Source of the DNA: Devosia psychrophila
GTDB lineage: Bacteria; Pseudomonadota; Alphaproteobacteria; Rhizobiales; Devosiaceae
Length of the DNA stretch: 64,000 nucleotides
NCBI RefSeq assembly: GCF_000971275.1
Contig: NZ_LAPV01000093.1
Location: 248,001 to 312,000 of the forward strand
Reading direction: 5' to 3'
The notes beneath the pieces are model-generated. The model was not told where the DNA came from, did no database searches, and saw nothing but the letters and a program-made list of their open reading frames with translations. The position numbers and the translations under genes are program-made. Shown here piece by piece: positions 1 to 9,947 of the stretch (position 1 is its first letter; the number at the start of each line of letters is the position of its first letter).

Positions 1-2
1 CG

Positions 3-134
3 GTCGATGGTGCGGCGTGGGACGGCAAGGGCGACCATGCCCTCGCAGCGGGCAGCCATGTCATCACCTTCGATCACACACCGGCACAGCGCAAAGCGGC
101 TGCCGAACACAGCATCAATACCCGTACGCCCTGA
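3..134 (+). CDS. C-terminal end of an unidentified protein (partial)
   Basis: An open frame runs in from the left edge and stops with TGA at 132-134, giving about 43 residues with plausible composition (it contains HVITFDHTP). It ends 57 bases before the start of the sugar-binding protein gene on the same strand, so it may be an upstream member of that operon, for example a sugar-processing enzyme. The visible piece has no diagnostic motif and I do not assign a function. A short competing frame (7-195) has poor protein character. Confidence 0.4.
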   Translation, partial: VDGAAWDGKGDHALAAGSHVITFDHTPAQRKAAAEHSINTRTP

Positions 135-191
135 TAAACAGGCGGCGGCTGAGACGGCCCGCATGGTGCGGGTAAATGGGAGAGAGACCAA

Positions 192-1490
192 ATGACCAAG
201 ACGACACGCAGGACCGCGCTTACCGGCTTCGCCGCCGGTCTGCTGGCCTTGACTGCCCTGACCGGCGCAAGCTTTGCCCAGAGCACTACACTGACCTACC
301 TGATCCCCAGCGGCGCCGATGGCGTGGCCGTGGCCGAGGAGCTGGTGAAGAGCTTCGAAGCCGCCAACCCGGATATCAATATCGAGATCGAAACCCGTCC
401 AGGCGGCTCGGAAGGCGACAATCTCGTCAAGACGCGGTTGGCCACCAGCAGCATGGCCGACGTGTTCCGCTACAATTCCGGCTCGTTGTTCCAGGCCATC
501 AACCCGCAGCAGTTCCTGGTCGACCTGACCAACGAACCCTGGCAGGCCGATGTGCAGGACAGCTTCAAGCAGGTGGTGACGGCATCGGACGGCACCGTGC
601 GCGGCGCGCCGATGGGCGCGGCCATGGGCGGCGGCATCTATTACAACAAGGCAATCTATGCCGAGCTGGGCCTGACCGTTCCCAAGACCTGGGCCGAGTT
701 CATGGCCAACAATGAAAAGATCAAGGCCGCCGGCAAGGTCGCCGTGGTCCAGACCTATGGCGATACGTGGACCAGCCAGCTGTTCGTGCTTGCCGATTAT
801 TACAACGTCTCGGCTGCCGAGCCGGACTTTGCCGCCAACTACACCGCCGGTACGGCCAAGTTCGCGACAGACAAGGTGGCACAGCGCGGCTTCGACAAGC
901 TGCAGGAAACCTTCGACGCCGGCTATTTCAACGAAGACTTCGGCGCCGCCAAGTATGACGACGGGCTGCGCATGGTGGCATCGGGTGAAGGCGCCCACTA
1001 CCCGATGCTGACCTTTGCCACCACCGCCATCGTCGCCAGCTATCCTGACCTGATCGACAATGTCGGCTTCTTCGCCCAGCCGGGCGACGACGCCGCCAAG
1101 AACGGCCTGACGGTGTGGATGCCGGATGGCATCTATATCCCCAACACCACGTCGAATCTTGATGCCGCCAAGAAGTTCGTCGCCTACGTCGCCAGCGTCG
1201 AAGGTTGCGAAGCCCAGACCCGGGCCGGTGGCGCTTCGGGGCCGTACCTGATCAACGGCTGCACGCTGCCAGCCGACGTGCCGCCAGCCGTGACCGACAT
1301 GCTCCCCTACTTCGCAGATGGCGGCCAGAACGGGCCGGCGCTGGAGTTCCTGTCGCCGATCAAGGGCCCGGCACTCGAGCAGATCACCGTTGAAGTCGGC
1401 TCGGGCATTCGCCCCGCCGCTGATGGCGCGGCGCTCTACGACGAAGACGTTCGCAAGCAAGCCCAGCAACTCGGCCTCCCAGGCTGGTAA
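192..1490 (+). CDS. Sugar ABC transporter substrate-binding protein (family 1)
   Basis: This is the periplasmic solute-binding component of a carbohydrate importer. The 432-residue protein begins with a typical Sec signal peptide: basic MTKTTRR, a hydrophobic Leu/Ala stretch, then ASFAQS with cleavage expected near residue 29. Length and the AEELVKSFEAANPDINIE segment fit the MalE/UgpB-like family 1 binding proteins. A GGGAGAGA ribosome site lies 6 bases before the ATG. Two MalF/MalG-type permeases and a MalK-type ATPase follow on the same strand, completing an importer. The ligand cannot be read from sequence; an oligosaccharide or polyol is likely. A stable hairpin after the stop may raise its mRNA level relative to the permeases. 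Confidence 0.92.
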   Translation: MTKTTRRTALTGFAAGLLALTALTGASFAQSTTLTYLIPSGADGVAVAEELVKSFEAANPDINIEIETRPGGSEGDNLVKTRLATSSMADVFRYNSGSLFQAINPQQFLVDLTNEPWQADVQDSFKQVVTASDGTVRGAPMGAAMGGGIYYNKAIYAELGLTVPKTWAEFMANNEKIKAAGKVAVVQTYGDTWTSQLFVLADYYNVSAAEPDFAANYTAGTAKFATDKVAQRGFDKLQETFDAGYFNEDFGAAKYDDGLRMVASGEGAHYPMLTFATTAIVASYPDLIDNVGFFAQPGDDAAKNGLTVWMPDGIYIPNTTSNLDAAKKFVAYVASVEGCEAQTRAGGASGPYLINGCTLPADVPPAVTDMLPYFADGGQNGPALEFLSPIKGPALEQITVEVGSGIRPAADGAALYDEDVRKQAQQLGLPGW

Positions 1491-1504
1491 GCGCTTGCCG
1501 ATAG

Positions 1505-1541
1505 GCGGCTCCGGGTGCCTGGTCTCACCCGGGGCTGCCGC
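1505..1541 (+). promoter_or_regulatory. Intra-operon hairpin after the binding-protein gene
   Basis: CCGGGTG (1511-1517) pairs with CACCCGG (1526-1532), and an outer GCGGC/GCCGC pairing extends the stem. There is no T-run and the next gene's Shine-Dalgarno (GAGGAGG) follows directly, so it is probably an mRNA-stabilising or partially attenuating hairpin rather than a full terminator. Such hairpins are well known between binding-protein and permease genes, as in malE-malF. Confidence 0.55.
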
Positions 1542-1558
1542 TTTGAGGAGGAACATAG

Positions 1559-2467
1559 ATGGCCGTGATGACTGAAACCGCAGCGGCCGTGCCCGTGGTG
1601 CAGGTGCCTAAGCGCCGCTCGCCCTATCCGGCCTCGTTCTTTCTTCCCGCCGCCGTCATCTATGGCGTGCTGTTCCTGCTGCCGACCTTCGCATCGCTGT
1701 ATTTCAGCCTGACGCGCTGGACGCTGTTCAACTCCACCTTCATCGGGCTGGATAATTTTGCGCAATTTCTGCGCGAGCCGTTCCTGATCAAGGGGCTGAT
1801 CAATACAGTGCTGTATGCGGTAATCACCTCCGGCCTCAAAGTTGTGCTCGGACTGCTGCTGGCGGTGTTGCTGACCAGCCAGATCGCGGCGCGCGGCTAT
1901 CTGCGCTCGGTGGTGTTTTTCCCGGTGCTGGTTTCTACCGTCGGCGTCGGCATCACCTTCACGATTTTGATGCACCCCACCCAGGGCATGATCAATGAGG
2001 CGCTGGCGGTGATCGGCATCAAGGGGCCGGGCTGGCTGGTCAATCCAAGCCTGGCGCTGTTCTCGGTGGCACTGGTCGATGTGTGGAAGGGCGTCGGGCT
2101 CGCCACGGTGATCTACATCGCCGGCATCGTCGCCATCCCCAAGGATTACTATGAGGCCGCCCGCATCGACGGCTCAACCAAGTGGCAGAGCTTTTTGTAT
2201 GTCACCCTGCCGCTGTGCCGCCCCGCCACGGTAACGGTGATCCTACTTTCCTTCATCGGCGGGTTGCGGACCTTCGACCTGATCTGGGCGATGACGCGGG
2301 GCGGGCCGGGCTTTGCCTCCGATACCGTCGCCTCGGTGATTTACAAGCAATACCAGGCCGGCTTTTATGGCCTCAGCACCGCCGGGAACGTGGTGCTGTT
2401 CATCCTGATCGCCGTTCTTGTCGTGCCGCTGACCATGCTGCTCAATCGCCGCGAGGGACACGAATGA
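1559..2467 (+). CDS. Sugar ABC transporter permease, MalF type
   Basis: Inner-membrane permease of the importer, 302 residues. After a polar N-terminus there are about six hydrophobic segments, starting around residues 28-48 (ASFFLPAAVIYGVLFLLPTF). The EAA loop that contacts the ATPase is visible as YYEAARIDGSTKWQSFLYVT near residue 200. A strong GAGGAGG ribosome site precedes the ATG. The stop overlaps the start of the next permease (ATGA), so the two are translationally coupled and should form a heterodimer. Confidence 0.93.
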   Translation: MAVMTETAAAVPVVQVPKRRSPYPASFFLPAAVIYGVLFLLPTFASLYFSLTRWTLFNSTFIGLDNFAQFLREPFLIKGLINTVLYAVITSGLKVVLGLLLAVLLTSQIAARGYLRSVVFFPVLVSTVGVGITFTILMHPTQGMINEALAVIGIKGPGWLVNPSLALFSVALVDVWKGVGLATVIYIAGIVAIPKDYYEAARIDGSTKWQSFLYVTLPLCRPATVTVILLSFIGGLRTFDLIWAMTRGGPGFASDTVASVIYKQYQAGFYGLSTAGNVVLFILIAVLVVPLTMLLNRREGHE

Positions 2468-3291
2468 GTTTCGTCCGCAATTATTGGCTGAGCGCCGTCG
2501 CCATCGTGGTTTCCGCCGTGGTGTTTCTGATCCCGTTCAGCTTCATCATCCTGATGGCGTTCAAGGACAAGACCCAGGCGCAATTGCTCGACTTTTCGTG
2601 GCCGCAGGGCATGCACCTGTGGAGCAACATCGTCGAGGTGGTGACCACCCGCAACTGGATGCTGCTGACCGCCTTCATCAATTCGACCATCCTGACCGTC
2701 GCCAGCGTAACCCTCGTGGTGATCTTGTCGGCCATGGTCGGCTTCGTGCTGCAGCGCCGCAAGACGAAGTTCAACGGGCTGATCGAGTTCCTGATCCTCG
2801 CCGGCCTGATGCTGCCGCCGGCCGTGGTGCCGACCATCTGGTTGCTGCAGGGCCTTGGCCTGTTCGGCAAGCTGCATGGGCTGGTGCTGATCGAGGTGGC
2901 TTACTCCCTGCCCTTCTCGATCTTGCTGTATCGCGCCTTCATCGCCACCATTCCACGCGAGCTGGACGAGGCCGCCATCATCGACGGGGCGCGTCCGTTC
3001 GACGTGTTCTTCCGTATCGTATTGCCACTGCTGTGGCCGGTCACCGTCACCAATATCGTGGTGCAATCGGTGGCCATCTTCAACGACTTCACCAATCCGC
3101 TGTATTACCTGCCCGGCAATGCCAATGCGACGGTGCAACTGACGCTGTATAATTTCCAGAGCCAGTTCAGCACGTCTTACAACCTGCTCTTCACCAATAT
3201 CGCGCTCATCACCATTCCGCCGCTGATCGTCTTCCTGTTCTTCAACCGGCAGATCGTGGCGGGGATGACCGCTGGCGCCGTCAAAGGATAA
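2464..3291 (+). CDS. Sugar ABC transporter permease, MalG type
   Basis: Second permease of the importer, 275 residues from the ATG at 2464, which overlaps the previous stop. A longer in-frame extension exists upstream but lies entirely inside the previous gene, so the ATGA start is preferred. The first hydrophobic segment is [20 protein letters not shown], and the EAA-loop motif [20 protein letters not shown] lies near residue 170. Five bases separate it from the ATPase gene, so it belongs to the same transcript. Confidence 0.93.
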   Translation: MSFVRNYWLSAVAIVVSAVVFLIPFSFIILMAFKDKTQAQLLDFSWPQGMHLWSNIVEVVTTRNWMLLTAFINSTILTVASVTLVVILSAMVGFVLQRRKTKFNGLIEFLILAGLMLPPAVVPTIWLLQGLGLFGKLHGLVLIEVAYSLPFSILLYRAFIATIPRELDEAAIIDGARPFDVFFRIVLPLLWPVTVTNIVVQSVAIFNDFTNPLYYLPGNANATVQLTLYNFQSQFSTSYNLLFTNIALITIPPLIVFLFFNRQIVAGMTAGAVKG

Positions 3292-3296
3292 TCCAC

Positions 3297-4379
3297 ATGG
3301 CAGGACTGGAACTGAAATCGCTCCGTAAGAGCTATGGCAATGTCGAGGTCATCAAGGGTGTCGACCTGACCATCGAACATGGCGAGTTCGTGGTGTTCGT
3401 CGGCCCGTCCGGCTGCGGCAAGTCCACGCTGCTGCGCATGATCGCCGGGCTCGAGGACATCACCGGTGGCGAGCTCTATATCGCCGGCAAGCTGTGTAAC
3501 GCCGTCGAGCCGCGCGATCGCGGCATCGCCATGGTGTTCCAGAGTTACGCGCTTTATCCGCACATGACCGTCTACGACAATGTCGGCTTTGGGCTGAAGC
3601 TCGCCAAAACGCCTAAGGATGTGCGCGACAAGAAGATCCGCGACGCGGCGCGTATCCTGCAGATGGAGCACCTGCTCGATCGCAAGCCGAGCCAGCTGTC
3701 GGGCGGTCAGCGCCAGCGCGTTGCCATCGGCCGCGCCATCGTACGCCAGCCCGAGGTGTTCCTGTTCGACGAGCCGCTCAGCAATCTCGATGCGGCGCTG
3801 CGCGTCGATACGCGGATGGAAATCGCCAAGCTGCACGCCGATCTCGGTGCCACCATGGTTTATGTAACCCATGACCAGGTCGAAGCCATGACGCTGGCCG
3901 ACAAGATCGTAGTGCTCAATGCCGGCGTGGTGCAGCAGGTCGGCGCGCCGATCGAGCTGTATCAGCGCCCGGCAAACCTGTTCGTCGCTGGTTTTATCGG
4001 TTCGCCCAAGATGAATTTTGTTTCGGTGACGGTTGAGGCCGTGGGCGCCAGAACGATCACCGTGACTGGCAAGGACCTGTCGTCGGTGGCTATTCCGGCC
4101 AATCCGACCGGGATCAAGCCTGGCGACACCGTAACCCTGGGCGTCCGTCCGCATGCGCTGGACCGGAATGCTTCCGGTACCATCGTCGGCCAGGTGGGTC
4201 TGGTCGAGCGCCTGGGCAACGAGACCATCGTCAACCTCAAGCTGCCGTCGGAAGCCTCGTGGCTGGTGGTGTTCGATGGCGACCATGATCTTGCGGTCGG
4301 GCAGAGCGTGGCCCTGAGCTTTGCCCCTGAAAGCGCCATCATCTTTGGCGCCGACGGCATGGCGCGCCACCCCGCCTAA
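3297..4379 (+). CDS. ugpC: Sugar ABC transporter ATP-binding protein, MalK/UgpC type
   Basis: ATPase that powers the importer, 360 residues. Walker A is [11 protein letters not shown] (about residues 37-47), the ABC signature is [16 protein letters not shown], Walker B is [12 protein letters not shown], and the H-loop is [14 protein letters not shown]. From about residue 235 the C-terminal TOBE/OB regulatory domain typical of MalK/UgpC follows. It is the last gene of the transporter operon; the next gene starts 107 bases later and is unrelated. The symbol names the family only; the transported sugar is unknown, and such ATPases can serve several importers. Confidence 0.9.
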   Translation: MAGLELKSLRKSYGNVEVIKGVDLTIEHGEFVVFVGPSGCGKSTLLRMIAGLEDITGGELYIAGKLCNAVEPRDRGIAMVFQSYALYPHMTVYDNVGFGLKLAKTPKDVRDKKIRDAARILQMEHLLDRKPSQLSGGQRQRVAIGRAIVRQPEVFLFDEPLSNLDAALRVDTRMEIAKLHADLGATMVYVTHDQVEAMTLADKIVVLNAGVVQQVGAPIELYQRPANLFVAGFIGSPKMNFVSVTVEAVGARTITVTGKDLSSVAIPANPTGIKPGDTVTLGVRPHALDRNASGTIVGQVGLVERLGNETIVNLKLPSEASWLVVFDGDHDLAVGQSVALSFAPESAIIFGADGMARHPA

Positions 4380-4486
4380 GGCTGACGGCATAGCACCTGT
4401 GACGCTGGCAGAGCTTGCGCCTGCCGGCCTACGATGCTTTACGGGCGCATAAAGGCGCCAGTGGGCGCGGCAGGATTTCTACGCGC

Positions 4487-6109
4487 ATGATACGTCTCGA
4501 AAGCATCGGCAAACAGAACGGCAAGCAGATCGTCTTTATCGACGCCTCCGCGGTGTTGCAAAAGGGCGAGAAAATCGGCCTCGTCGGTCCCAATGGCGCT
4601 GGCAAGACCACCCTCTTTCGCATGATTACCGGCGAAGAGCAGCCCGACGAAGGCCAGGTCTCGATGGAGCGCGGCGTCACCATCGGCTATTTCAGCCAGG
4701 ATGTCGGCGAGATGGGCGGCCGCAGCGCGGTCTCCGAAGTGATGGACGGCGCCGGCCCAGTCTCTGCGCTGATCACCGAAATGCGCGCACTCGAAGCCGA
4801 CATGGGCGATCCCGACAAGGCCGACGCGATGGACGCCATCATCGAGCGCTATGGCGAAATACAGCACCAATTCGAAGAGCTTGATGGCTACTCCCTGGAT
4901 GGCCGCGCCCGTGAAGTGCTGGATGGTCTTGGCTTCAGCCAGGAAATGATGGACGGCGACGTCGGCGCGCTGTCCGGCGGCTGGAAAATGCGCGTGGCGC
5001 TGGCCAGAATCCTTTTGATGCGTCCCGATGCGCTGCTGCTCGACGAGCCGAGCAACCATCTCGATCTCGAAAGCCTGATCTGGCTGGAAGACTTCCTGCA
5101 GAACTATTCTGGCGCGCTGTTCATGACGAGCCATGACCGCGAATTCATGAACCGCATCTGCACCAAGATCGTCGAGATCGATGCGGGCTCGCTGACCAGC
5201 TATTCTGGCAATTACGAATTCTATCAGCAGCAGCGCGCCATCAGCGAAAAGAACCAGCAAGCCCAATTTGAGCGCCAGCAAGCGATGTTGGCGAAAGAGC
5301 TAGACTTCATCGCCCGCTTCAAGGCGCGCGCATCACATGCCGCACAGGTGCAGAGCCGGGTGAAAAAGCTCGACAAGATCGACCGCGTCGAGCCACCCAA
5401 GCGCCGCCAGACCGTCGAGTTCGAATTCCGCCAGGCGCCGCGCTCGGGCGACGATGTGGCTCTGCTGAAAAACGTCAGCAAGAGCTATGGCAGCCGGACC
5501 ATCTATGACGGGCTCGACTTCCATGTGCGCCGCAAGGAACGCTGGTGCATCATGGGCGTCAACGGCGCCGGTAAGTCCACTTTGCTCAAGCTGGTGACCG
5601 GCACCGCCGATCCCGACCAGGGTACGGTAACGCGCGGCCCTTCGGTCAAGATGGCCTATTTCGCCCAGCACGCCATGGATGTGCTCGACGGCGGCCTGAC
5701 GGTATTCCAGCAGCTTGAAAGCTCGTTCCCGCAGGCTGGCCAAGCGCCGTTGCGGGCGCTGGCCGGAGCCTTCGGCTTTACCGGCGACGAGATCGAGAAG
5801 AAGTGCCGCGTGCTGTCCGGCGGCGAGAAGGCGCGTCTGGTGATGGCGATGATGCTGTTTGATCCCCCGAACTTCCTGGTGCTCGACGAGCCGACAAACC
5901 ATCTCGACATCGCCACCAAGGAAATGCTGATCACCGCGCTCAGCCAGTATGAGGGCACCATGCTGTTCGTCAGCCATGATCGTCATTTTCTCGCGGCTCT
6001 ATCGAACCGGGTGCTCGAGCTGACGCCGGATGGTGTCCACACTTATGGCGGCGGCTATACCGAATATGTCCAGAGCACGGGCCAGGAAGCGCCGGGCCTG
6101 CGCGGTTAA
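4487..6109 (+). CDS. ABC-F family ATP-binding protein
   Basis: Soluble protein of 540 residues with two ABC domains and no membrane segments, as in ABC-F proteins, which act on ribosomes rather than transport. Domain 1 has GPNGAGKTTLF, signature LSGGWKMRVALARILL and DEPSNHLDLES. The charged interdomain linker (about residues 240-310) contains LDKIDRVEPPKRRQTVEFEF. Domain 2 has [27 protein letters not shown] and DEPTNHLDIATKE. The length and short C-terminus suggest an EttA/YbiT-like member more than the longer Uup. The frame is open further upstream, but the MIRLESIGK start at 4487 matches the family N-terminus. The substrate state of the ribosome is not predictable here. Confidence 0.9.
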   Translation: MIRLESIGKQNGKQIVFIDASAVLQKGEKIGLVGPNGAGKTTLFRMITGEEQPDEGQVSMERGVTIGYFSQDVGEMGGRSAVSEVMDGAGPVSALITEMRALEADMGDPDKADAMDAIIERYGEIQHQFEELDGYSLDGRAREVLDGLGFSQEMMDGDVGALSGGWKMRVALARILLMRPDALLLDEPSNHLDLESLIWLEDFLQNYSGALFMTSHDREFMNRICTKIVEIDAGSLTSYSGNYEFYQQQRAISEKNQQAQFERQQAMLAKELDFIARFKARASHAAQVQSRVKKLDKIDRVEPPKRRQTVEFEFRQAPRSGDDVALLKNVSKSYGSRTIYDGLDFHVRRKERWCIMGVNGAGKSTLLKLVTGTADPDQGTVTRGPSVKMAYFAQHAMDVLDGGLTVFQQLESSFPQAGQAPLRALAGAFGFTGDEIEKKCRVLSGGEKARLVMAMMLFDPPNFLVLDEPTNHLDIATKEMLITALSQYEGTMLFVSHDRHFLAALSNRVLELTPDGVHTYGGGYTEYVQSTGQEAPGLRG

Positions 6110-6210
6110 CCATAGGAACAATGGACCGGCTGGATTCAGATTCGGCAAACACTTAGCTGATAGACTATGGTTCTGGGGTGGGGCTCCGGCCCTGCTGCTC
6201 AGGAGGTCAC

Positions 6211-8100
6211 GTGACATCACCGTGGCAAATACTAGCTGGCAATCTTGCCGTCGTTGCTTTGTTCATACTCGGCTGGGGCCACGCACGCTTCTGGCTGCGC
6301 CGCTTGCCCGGCGTTTGGCGCAGCCTGTTGTTCGGCGTTATCATGGGCCTGGGCGCCATCGCTTCCATGCTGATGGCCGCAGAAGTGCTCCCCGGTCGTT
6401 TCCTCGATCTGCGACTGTCGCTCGTCGCGGTTGCCGCGTTTTTCGGCGGGCCAGTAGCCGCACTGGCGACCACGGCCCTGACCCTGGGCTATCGGGTGAG
6501 CATGGGCGGCGTCGGCATGACAACCGGCGTGATCACCATTTTGATCGTCACCGCATCGGCATTGGCCGGGCGCGCGCTGGTCGGTCGCGGCCGGGTCTTT
6601 GCCTGGCACGGCGTGGTGCTGGGACTGGCAATCTCGCTCATTTCCGCCGTGGGTATCTATTCCATTGGGTCCGAAGGGTTGCTTAATACCATCCTGCCGT
6701 TAGGGGTGCTCAACACGCTGGCCACCGTCCTGGCAAGCCTGGTTTTTGTTCAGGCACGGCGCGTATCGGCCGAGCGCGACCTGTTCGCCGCGGCGCTGAC
6801 CCAGGCACCCGACTTCTTTTACATCAAGGACCGGCATAGCCGCTTTGCTGCGGTCAACAATGCAGTGGCGAAAATGCACGGCTTTGCCACGCCGCACGAC
6901 ATGATCGGCAAAACCGACTTCGACATTGCGCCGCCGGAACGCGCGGACGTCCTGTTTGCCAGCGAACAGAAAATAATCGCGTCGGGACAACCCCAGTTGG
7001 ATATCGAGGAACTACTACCCGATGCCACGGGCGAGTTGCGCAGCTACATGACGGCAAAAGTGCCGCTGCATGGCGCCAACGGCGAGATGATCGGGCTGGC
7101 AGGCGTTAGCCGGGACATCACCGACGACAAGCAGTTGCGGCAGGATGTGATAGAGAGCCGCAACCTGCTGTCCTATGCCCTCGCCGAAATGTCGGATGGC
7201 CTGGCCATGTTCGACTGGCAGGGCAATATTGTGCTGTGCAACGCCCAGTATAGCGCCAGCTTCCCCTACACCAGCCACGCACGACGGCAGGGCGTTAACC
7301 TCCGCGATATCCTCGCAGAGGTGGTTCGCACCCGCGAACAGCTCAATATTCCGGTCGACCATGAACAGGAGTGGATCGATGATATCGTGACCAACCTGCA
7401 CCGCGAGAGCGAGGAAGAGGTCCATCTGTTCGATGACCGCTGGCTGCAGGTGCGCACGCGCCCAACTACAGCCGGCAAAACGCTGGTTGTGGTCACCGAC
7501 GTGACACGCATCAAGCAGGCGGAACTGGCGCTGCATTCGGCCAGTGATCAGCTCAAACATCTGGCACGTACCGATGGGCTGACGGGCCTGCTGAATCGCC
7601 GCGCCTTCGACATTGCCATGGATGCCGAGATAGCCCGTGGCGCCCGGGCCGGCACGCCGATGAGCCTGTTGCTGATCGATGTGGATCGCTTCAAGGCCTA
7701 TAATGACGCGTATGGCCATCCTTCGGGCGACGAATGCCTGAAGCTGGTAGCCAGCCATTTGCAAAAGAGTTTGAAACGGTCAGCGGACCTGGCGGTGCGC
7801 TACGGCGGCGAGGAATTTGCAGCAATTTTGCCGGGTACCGACGAGGACGGCGCCTATCTGGTCGCGGAAACCTTCCGCAAGTCACTGGCCGACGCCCGCG
7901 TATCGCACAAGGGCGCTGAACGCGGCATCCTGACCGCCAGCGTGGGTGTCGCCACCTACATGCCGGATAATCTGCACCGCAGCGCGGCCGAATTGATCCA
8001 GACCGCCGATGAAGCACTGTACAGCGCCAAGGCCGCCGGACGCGACCGGGTCTACGGCACGCGGGTCCGCGCCAAGCAGTCCAAATACGCTCAAGAGTGA
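6211..8100 (+). CDS. Membrane diguanylate cyclase: 5TM sensor, two PAS domains, GGDEF
   Basis: Predicted to make cyclic di-GMP from GTP under control of membrane and PAS sensing. Residues 1-185 form several hydrophobic segments resembling the LytS-type 5TM receptor module (MGLGAIASMLMAAEVLPGRF). A PAS domain follows at about 200-320 (APDFFYIKDRHSRFAAVNNA) and a second at about 325-450 (EMSDGLAMFDWQGNIVLCNA). The C-terminal GGDEF domain begins RTDGLTGLLNRRAF and carries GGEEF, with an RxxD inhibitory site (RSAD) five residues before it. No EAL domain is present. The GTG at 6211, four bases after AGGAGG, is preferred; an in-frame GTG at 6178 is possible. Confidence 0.88.
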   Translation: MTSPWQILAGNLAVVALFILGWGHARFWLRRLPGVWRSLLFGVIMGLGAIASMLMAAEVLPGRFLDLRLSLVAVAAFFGGPVAALATTALTLGYRVSMGGVGMTTGVITILIVTASALAGRALVGRGRVFAWHGVVLGLAISLISAVGIYSIGSEGLLNTILPLGVLNTLATVLASLVFVQARRVSAERDLFAAALTQAPDFFYIKDRHSRFAAVNNAVAKMHGFATPHDMIGKTDFDIAPPERADVLFASEQKIIASGQPQLDIEELLPDATGELRSYMTAKVPLHGANGEMIGLAGVSRDITDDKQLRQDVIESRNLLSYALAEMSDGLAMFDWQGNIVLCNAQYSASFPYTSHARRQGVNLRDILAEVVRTREQLNIPVDHEQEWIDDIVTNLHRESEEEVHLFDDRWLQVRTRPTTAGKTLVVVTDVTRIKQAELALHSASDQLKHLARTDGLTGLLNRRAFDIAMDAEIARGARAGTPMSLLLIDVDRFKAYNDAYGHPSGDECLKLVASHLQKSLKRSADLAVRYGGEEFAAILPGTDEDGAYLVAETFRKSLADARVSHKGAERGILTASVGVATYMPDNLHRSAAELIQTADEALYSAKAAGRDRVYGTRVRAKQSKYAQE

Positions 8101-8131
8101 GACCTCCCTGACGCCAGTCGTGTCGGAGGGC

Positions 8132-9094
8132 TTACTTGGACAGCAGCGCGCTCAGTTCAGGCACCAGCTTTTCCAGCGACCATGGGATCGACAGCACGGA
8201 CGGCGCCGAGGTGGCCATGACGAAGGCCCGGTCCAGCATCGTCAGATGATGGCCGGAGGCTACCGGCGCGAAACGGGCAAAGATGGGATTGGCTAAAGCC
8301 GCGTCGAGCTCTGCCTGGTCGGACTGCCAGGTAATGAAGACATCGGCGTCCAGCGTGTCGAGGTTTTCATAGGCTACCGGGACGTAGAAGTTGTCGCTCC
8401 TCAAGGCCGCGGCGCCGGGCGATAGCGTGAAGCCAAGTTCCTCGATCATCTGCACGCGCGGATCGGTGCCGATGTAGACGCCGACTTCCGACTTGGACGG
8501 ATCGGCCCAGCCGATGGTGAAGGTCTTGCCCTTGAACTCAGGGTGTTCGGCCGCCAGTTCGGCGATGCGGGCATCGGTGGCTTCAACCAGTTGCTGCGCC
8601 TCGGCTTCTTGACCCAGGGTCTTGCCGATGGTCATGGTGATATCCTGCCAGGTGCCGGACCAGACCGCATCTTTCCAGGCCACCACGGGGGCGATCTGGC
8701 TGAGACGGGTATATTCTTCTTGGGTCAGGTCGCTGTAGGGCGCCAGGATCAGATCGGGCTCCAGCGACAGGATTTTCTCAAAAGGAATGGCCGTGTCGTC
8801 ATAACGCGCCGGCAGTTCGCCACCCAGTTGCGCGACGGCGGTTGCCACCCACGGCAGCACGCCATTCTCGTCGCCGCCCCAGGTCTGCAGCGGCATGCCG
8901 ACGGGCACCTGGCCGAGCGCGAGAACCACGTCCTGGCTCATCCAGCCGATAGTGGCGATGCGCTCCGGCTTGGCAGGTATGACCGTCTCGCCATAGATGT
9001 GCTCAATCGTGACGGGGAAATCCTGCGACAACGCTGGCGCGGTCGCAGCGAGGCCGATGCCGAGCAGCATGGCGGCGAGAACGGACGACTTCAT
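8132..9094 (-). CDS. Iron-siderophore ABC transporter substrate-binding protein
   Basis: Periplasmic ferric-siderophore binding protein of the FecB/FhuD class, 320 residues. A signal peptide (MKSSVLAAMLLGIGLAATAPALSQ) is clear, and an AGGAG ribosome site lies 6 bases before the ATG. The mature protein has PERIATIGWMSQDVVLALGQVPVG and a lone-helix two-lobe layout (DLILAPYSDLTQEEYTRLSQ). It is the 3'-most gene of a minus-strand set that runs reductase, permease, permease, ATPase, binding protein. The siderophore type is unknown. Regulation by Fur or RirA is expected for such operons, but I did not find a convincing box. Confidence 0.9.
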   Translation of the reverse strand: MKSSVLAAMLLGIGLAATAPALSQDFPVTIEHIYGETVIPAKPERIATIGWMSQDVVLALGQVPVGMPLQTWGGDENGVLPWVATAVAQLGGELPARYDDTAIPFEKILSLEPDLILAPYSDLTQEEYTRLSQIAPVVAWKDAVWSGTWQDITMTIGKTLGQEAEAQQLVEATDARIAELAAEHPEFKGKTFTIGWADPSKSEVGVYIGTDPRVQMIEELGFTLSPGAAALRSDNFYVPVAYENLDTLDADVFITWQSDQAELDAALANPIFARFAPVASGHHLTMLDRAFVMATSAPSVLSIPWSLEKLVPELSALLSK

Positions 9095-9111
9095 GGCAGG
9101 CTCCTGAGCAA

Positions 9112-9936
9112 TCAGGTTTTCGGGATGGAGCCGCGTGGAATGACCAGCGGCGTATGGGCAATGGGGTCATCGATGATGATGCATGGCAGTCCGAACACCC
9201 GTTCGACCAGTTCGGCCGTCACAATCTCACGCGGCGGTCCTTCGGCTATCACCTGCCCGTCGCGCATGGCGATGATGTGACTGGCATAGCGGCAGGCGTG
9301 ATTGAGATCGTGCAGTACCGCCACGATGGTCTGACCATTGCGGCGGTTGAGACCATCCAGCAGCTCGAGCAGTTCGATTTGGTGGGTGATGTCGAGGAAG
9401 GTGGTCGGCTCGTCGAGCAGCAGCAGCGGCGTTTCCTGAGCTAGCACCATGGCAACCCAGACTCGCTGGCGCTGGCCGCCGGACAGTTCATCAACCAGTC
9501 GGTGGCTGAGTTCGGTTACCTTGGTCGCCTCCATGGCGGCGATGACCGCGGCTTCGTCGGCATGCGACCACTGCTGCAACAGCTTCTGGTGCGGATAACG
9601 GCCACGGGCAATGAGATCGGCGACGGTAATGCCTTCGGGCGCGATGGAAGTCTGCGGCAATAGCCCAAGCCGCCGCGCCACTTCCTTGGCCGGATAGCTC
9701 GATATCGCAGCGCCATCCAGCACGACGCGGCCCGCCGCCGGCTTGATCAGGCGCGACAGCGCCCGCAATAGCGTGGACTTGCCGCAGGCATTGGCGCCGA
9801 CGATCACGGTGAACGACCGATCGGGAATAGCGACCGACAGGTCCTTGGAAATGATGCGATTGTCATAGCCGATAGTGACACCCTCGGCGAACAGGCGCGG
9901 CGCGGCTGCGGGTGGCACGGGATCGATCTGGTTCAT
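9112..9936 (-). CDS. Iron-siderophore ABC transporter ATP-binding protein
   Basis: FepC/FhuC-like ATPase, 274 residues from the ATG at 9936. Walker A is [17 protein letters not shown], the signature [17 protein letters not shown], Walker B PLLLLDEPTTFLD, and the switch region VAVLHDLNHACRYASH. AGGGA lies 7 bases before the chosen ATG. An ATG at 9951 overlapping the permease stop (ATGA) is an alternative that adds five residues. The gene sits between permease and binding protein in the iron-uptake operon. The in-frame extension further upstream is inside the permease gene. Confidence 0.92.
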   Translation of the reverse strand: MNQIDPVPPAAAPRLFAEGVTIGYDNRIISKDLSVAIPDRSFTVIVGANACGKSTLLRALSRLIKPAAGRVVLDGAAISSYPAKEVARRLGLLPQTSIAPEGITVADLIARGRYPHQKLLQQWSHADEAAVIAAMEATKVTELSHRLVDELSGGQRQRVWVAMVLAQETPLLLLDEPTTFLDITHQIELLELLDGLNRRNGQTIVAVLHDLNHACRYASHIIAMRDGQVIAEGPPREIVTAELVERVFGLPCIIIDDPIAHTPLVIPRGSIPKT

Positions 9937-9947
9937 TGGTATGTCCC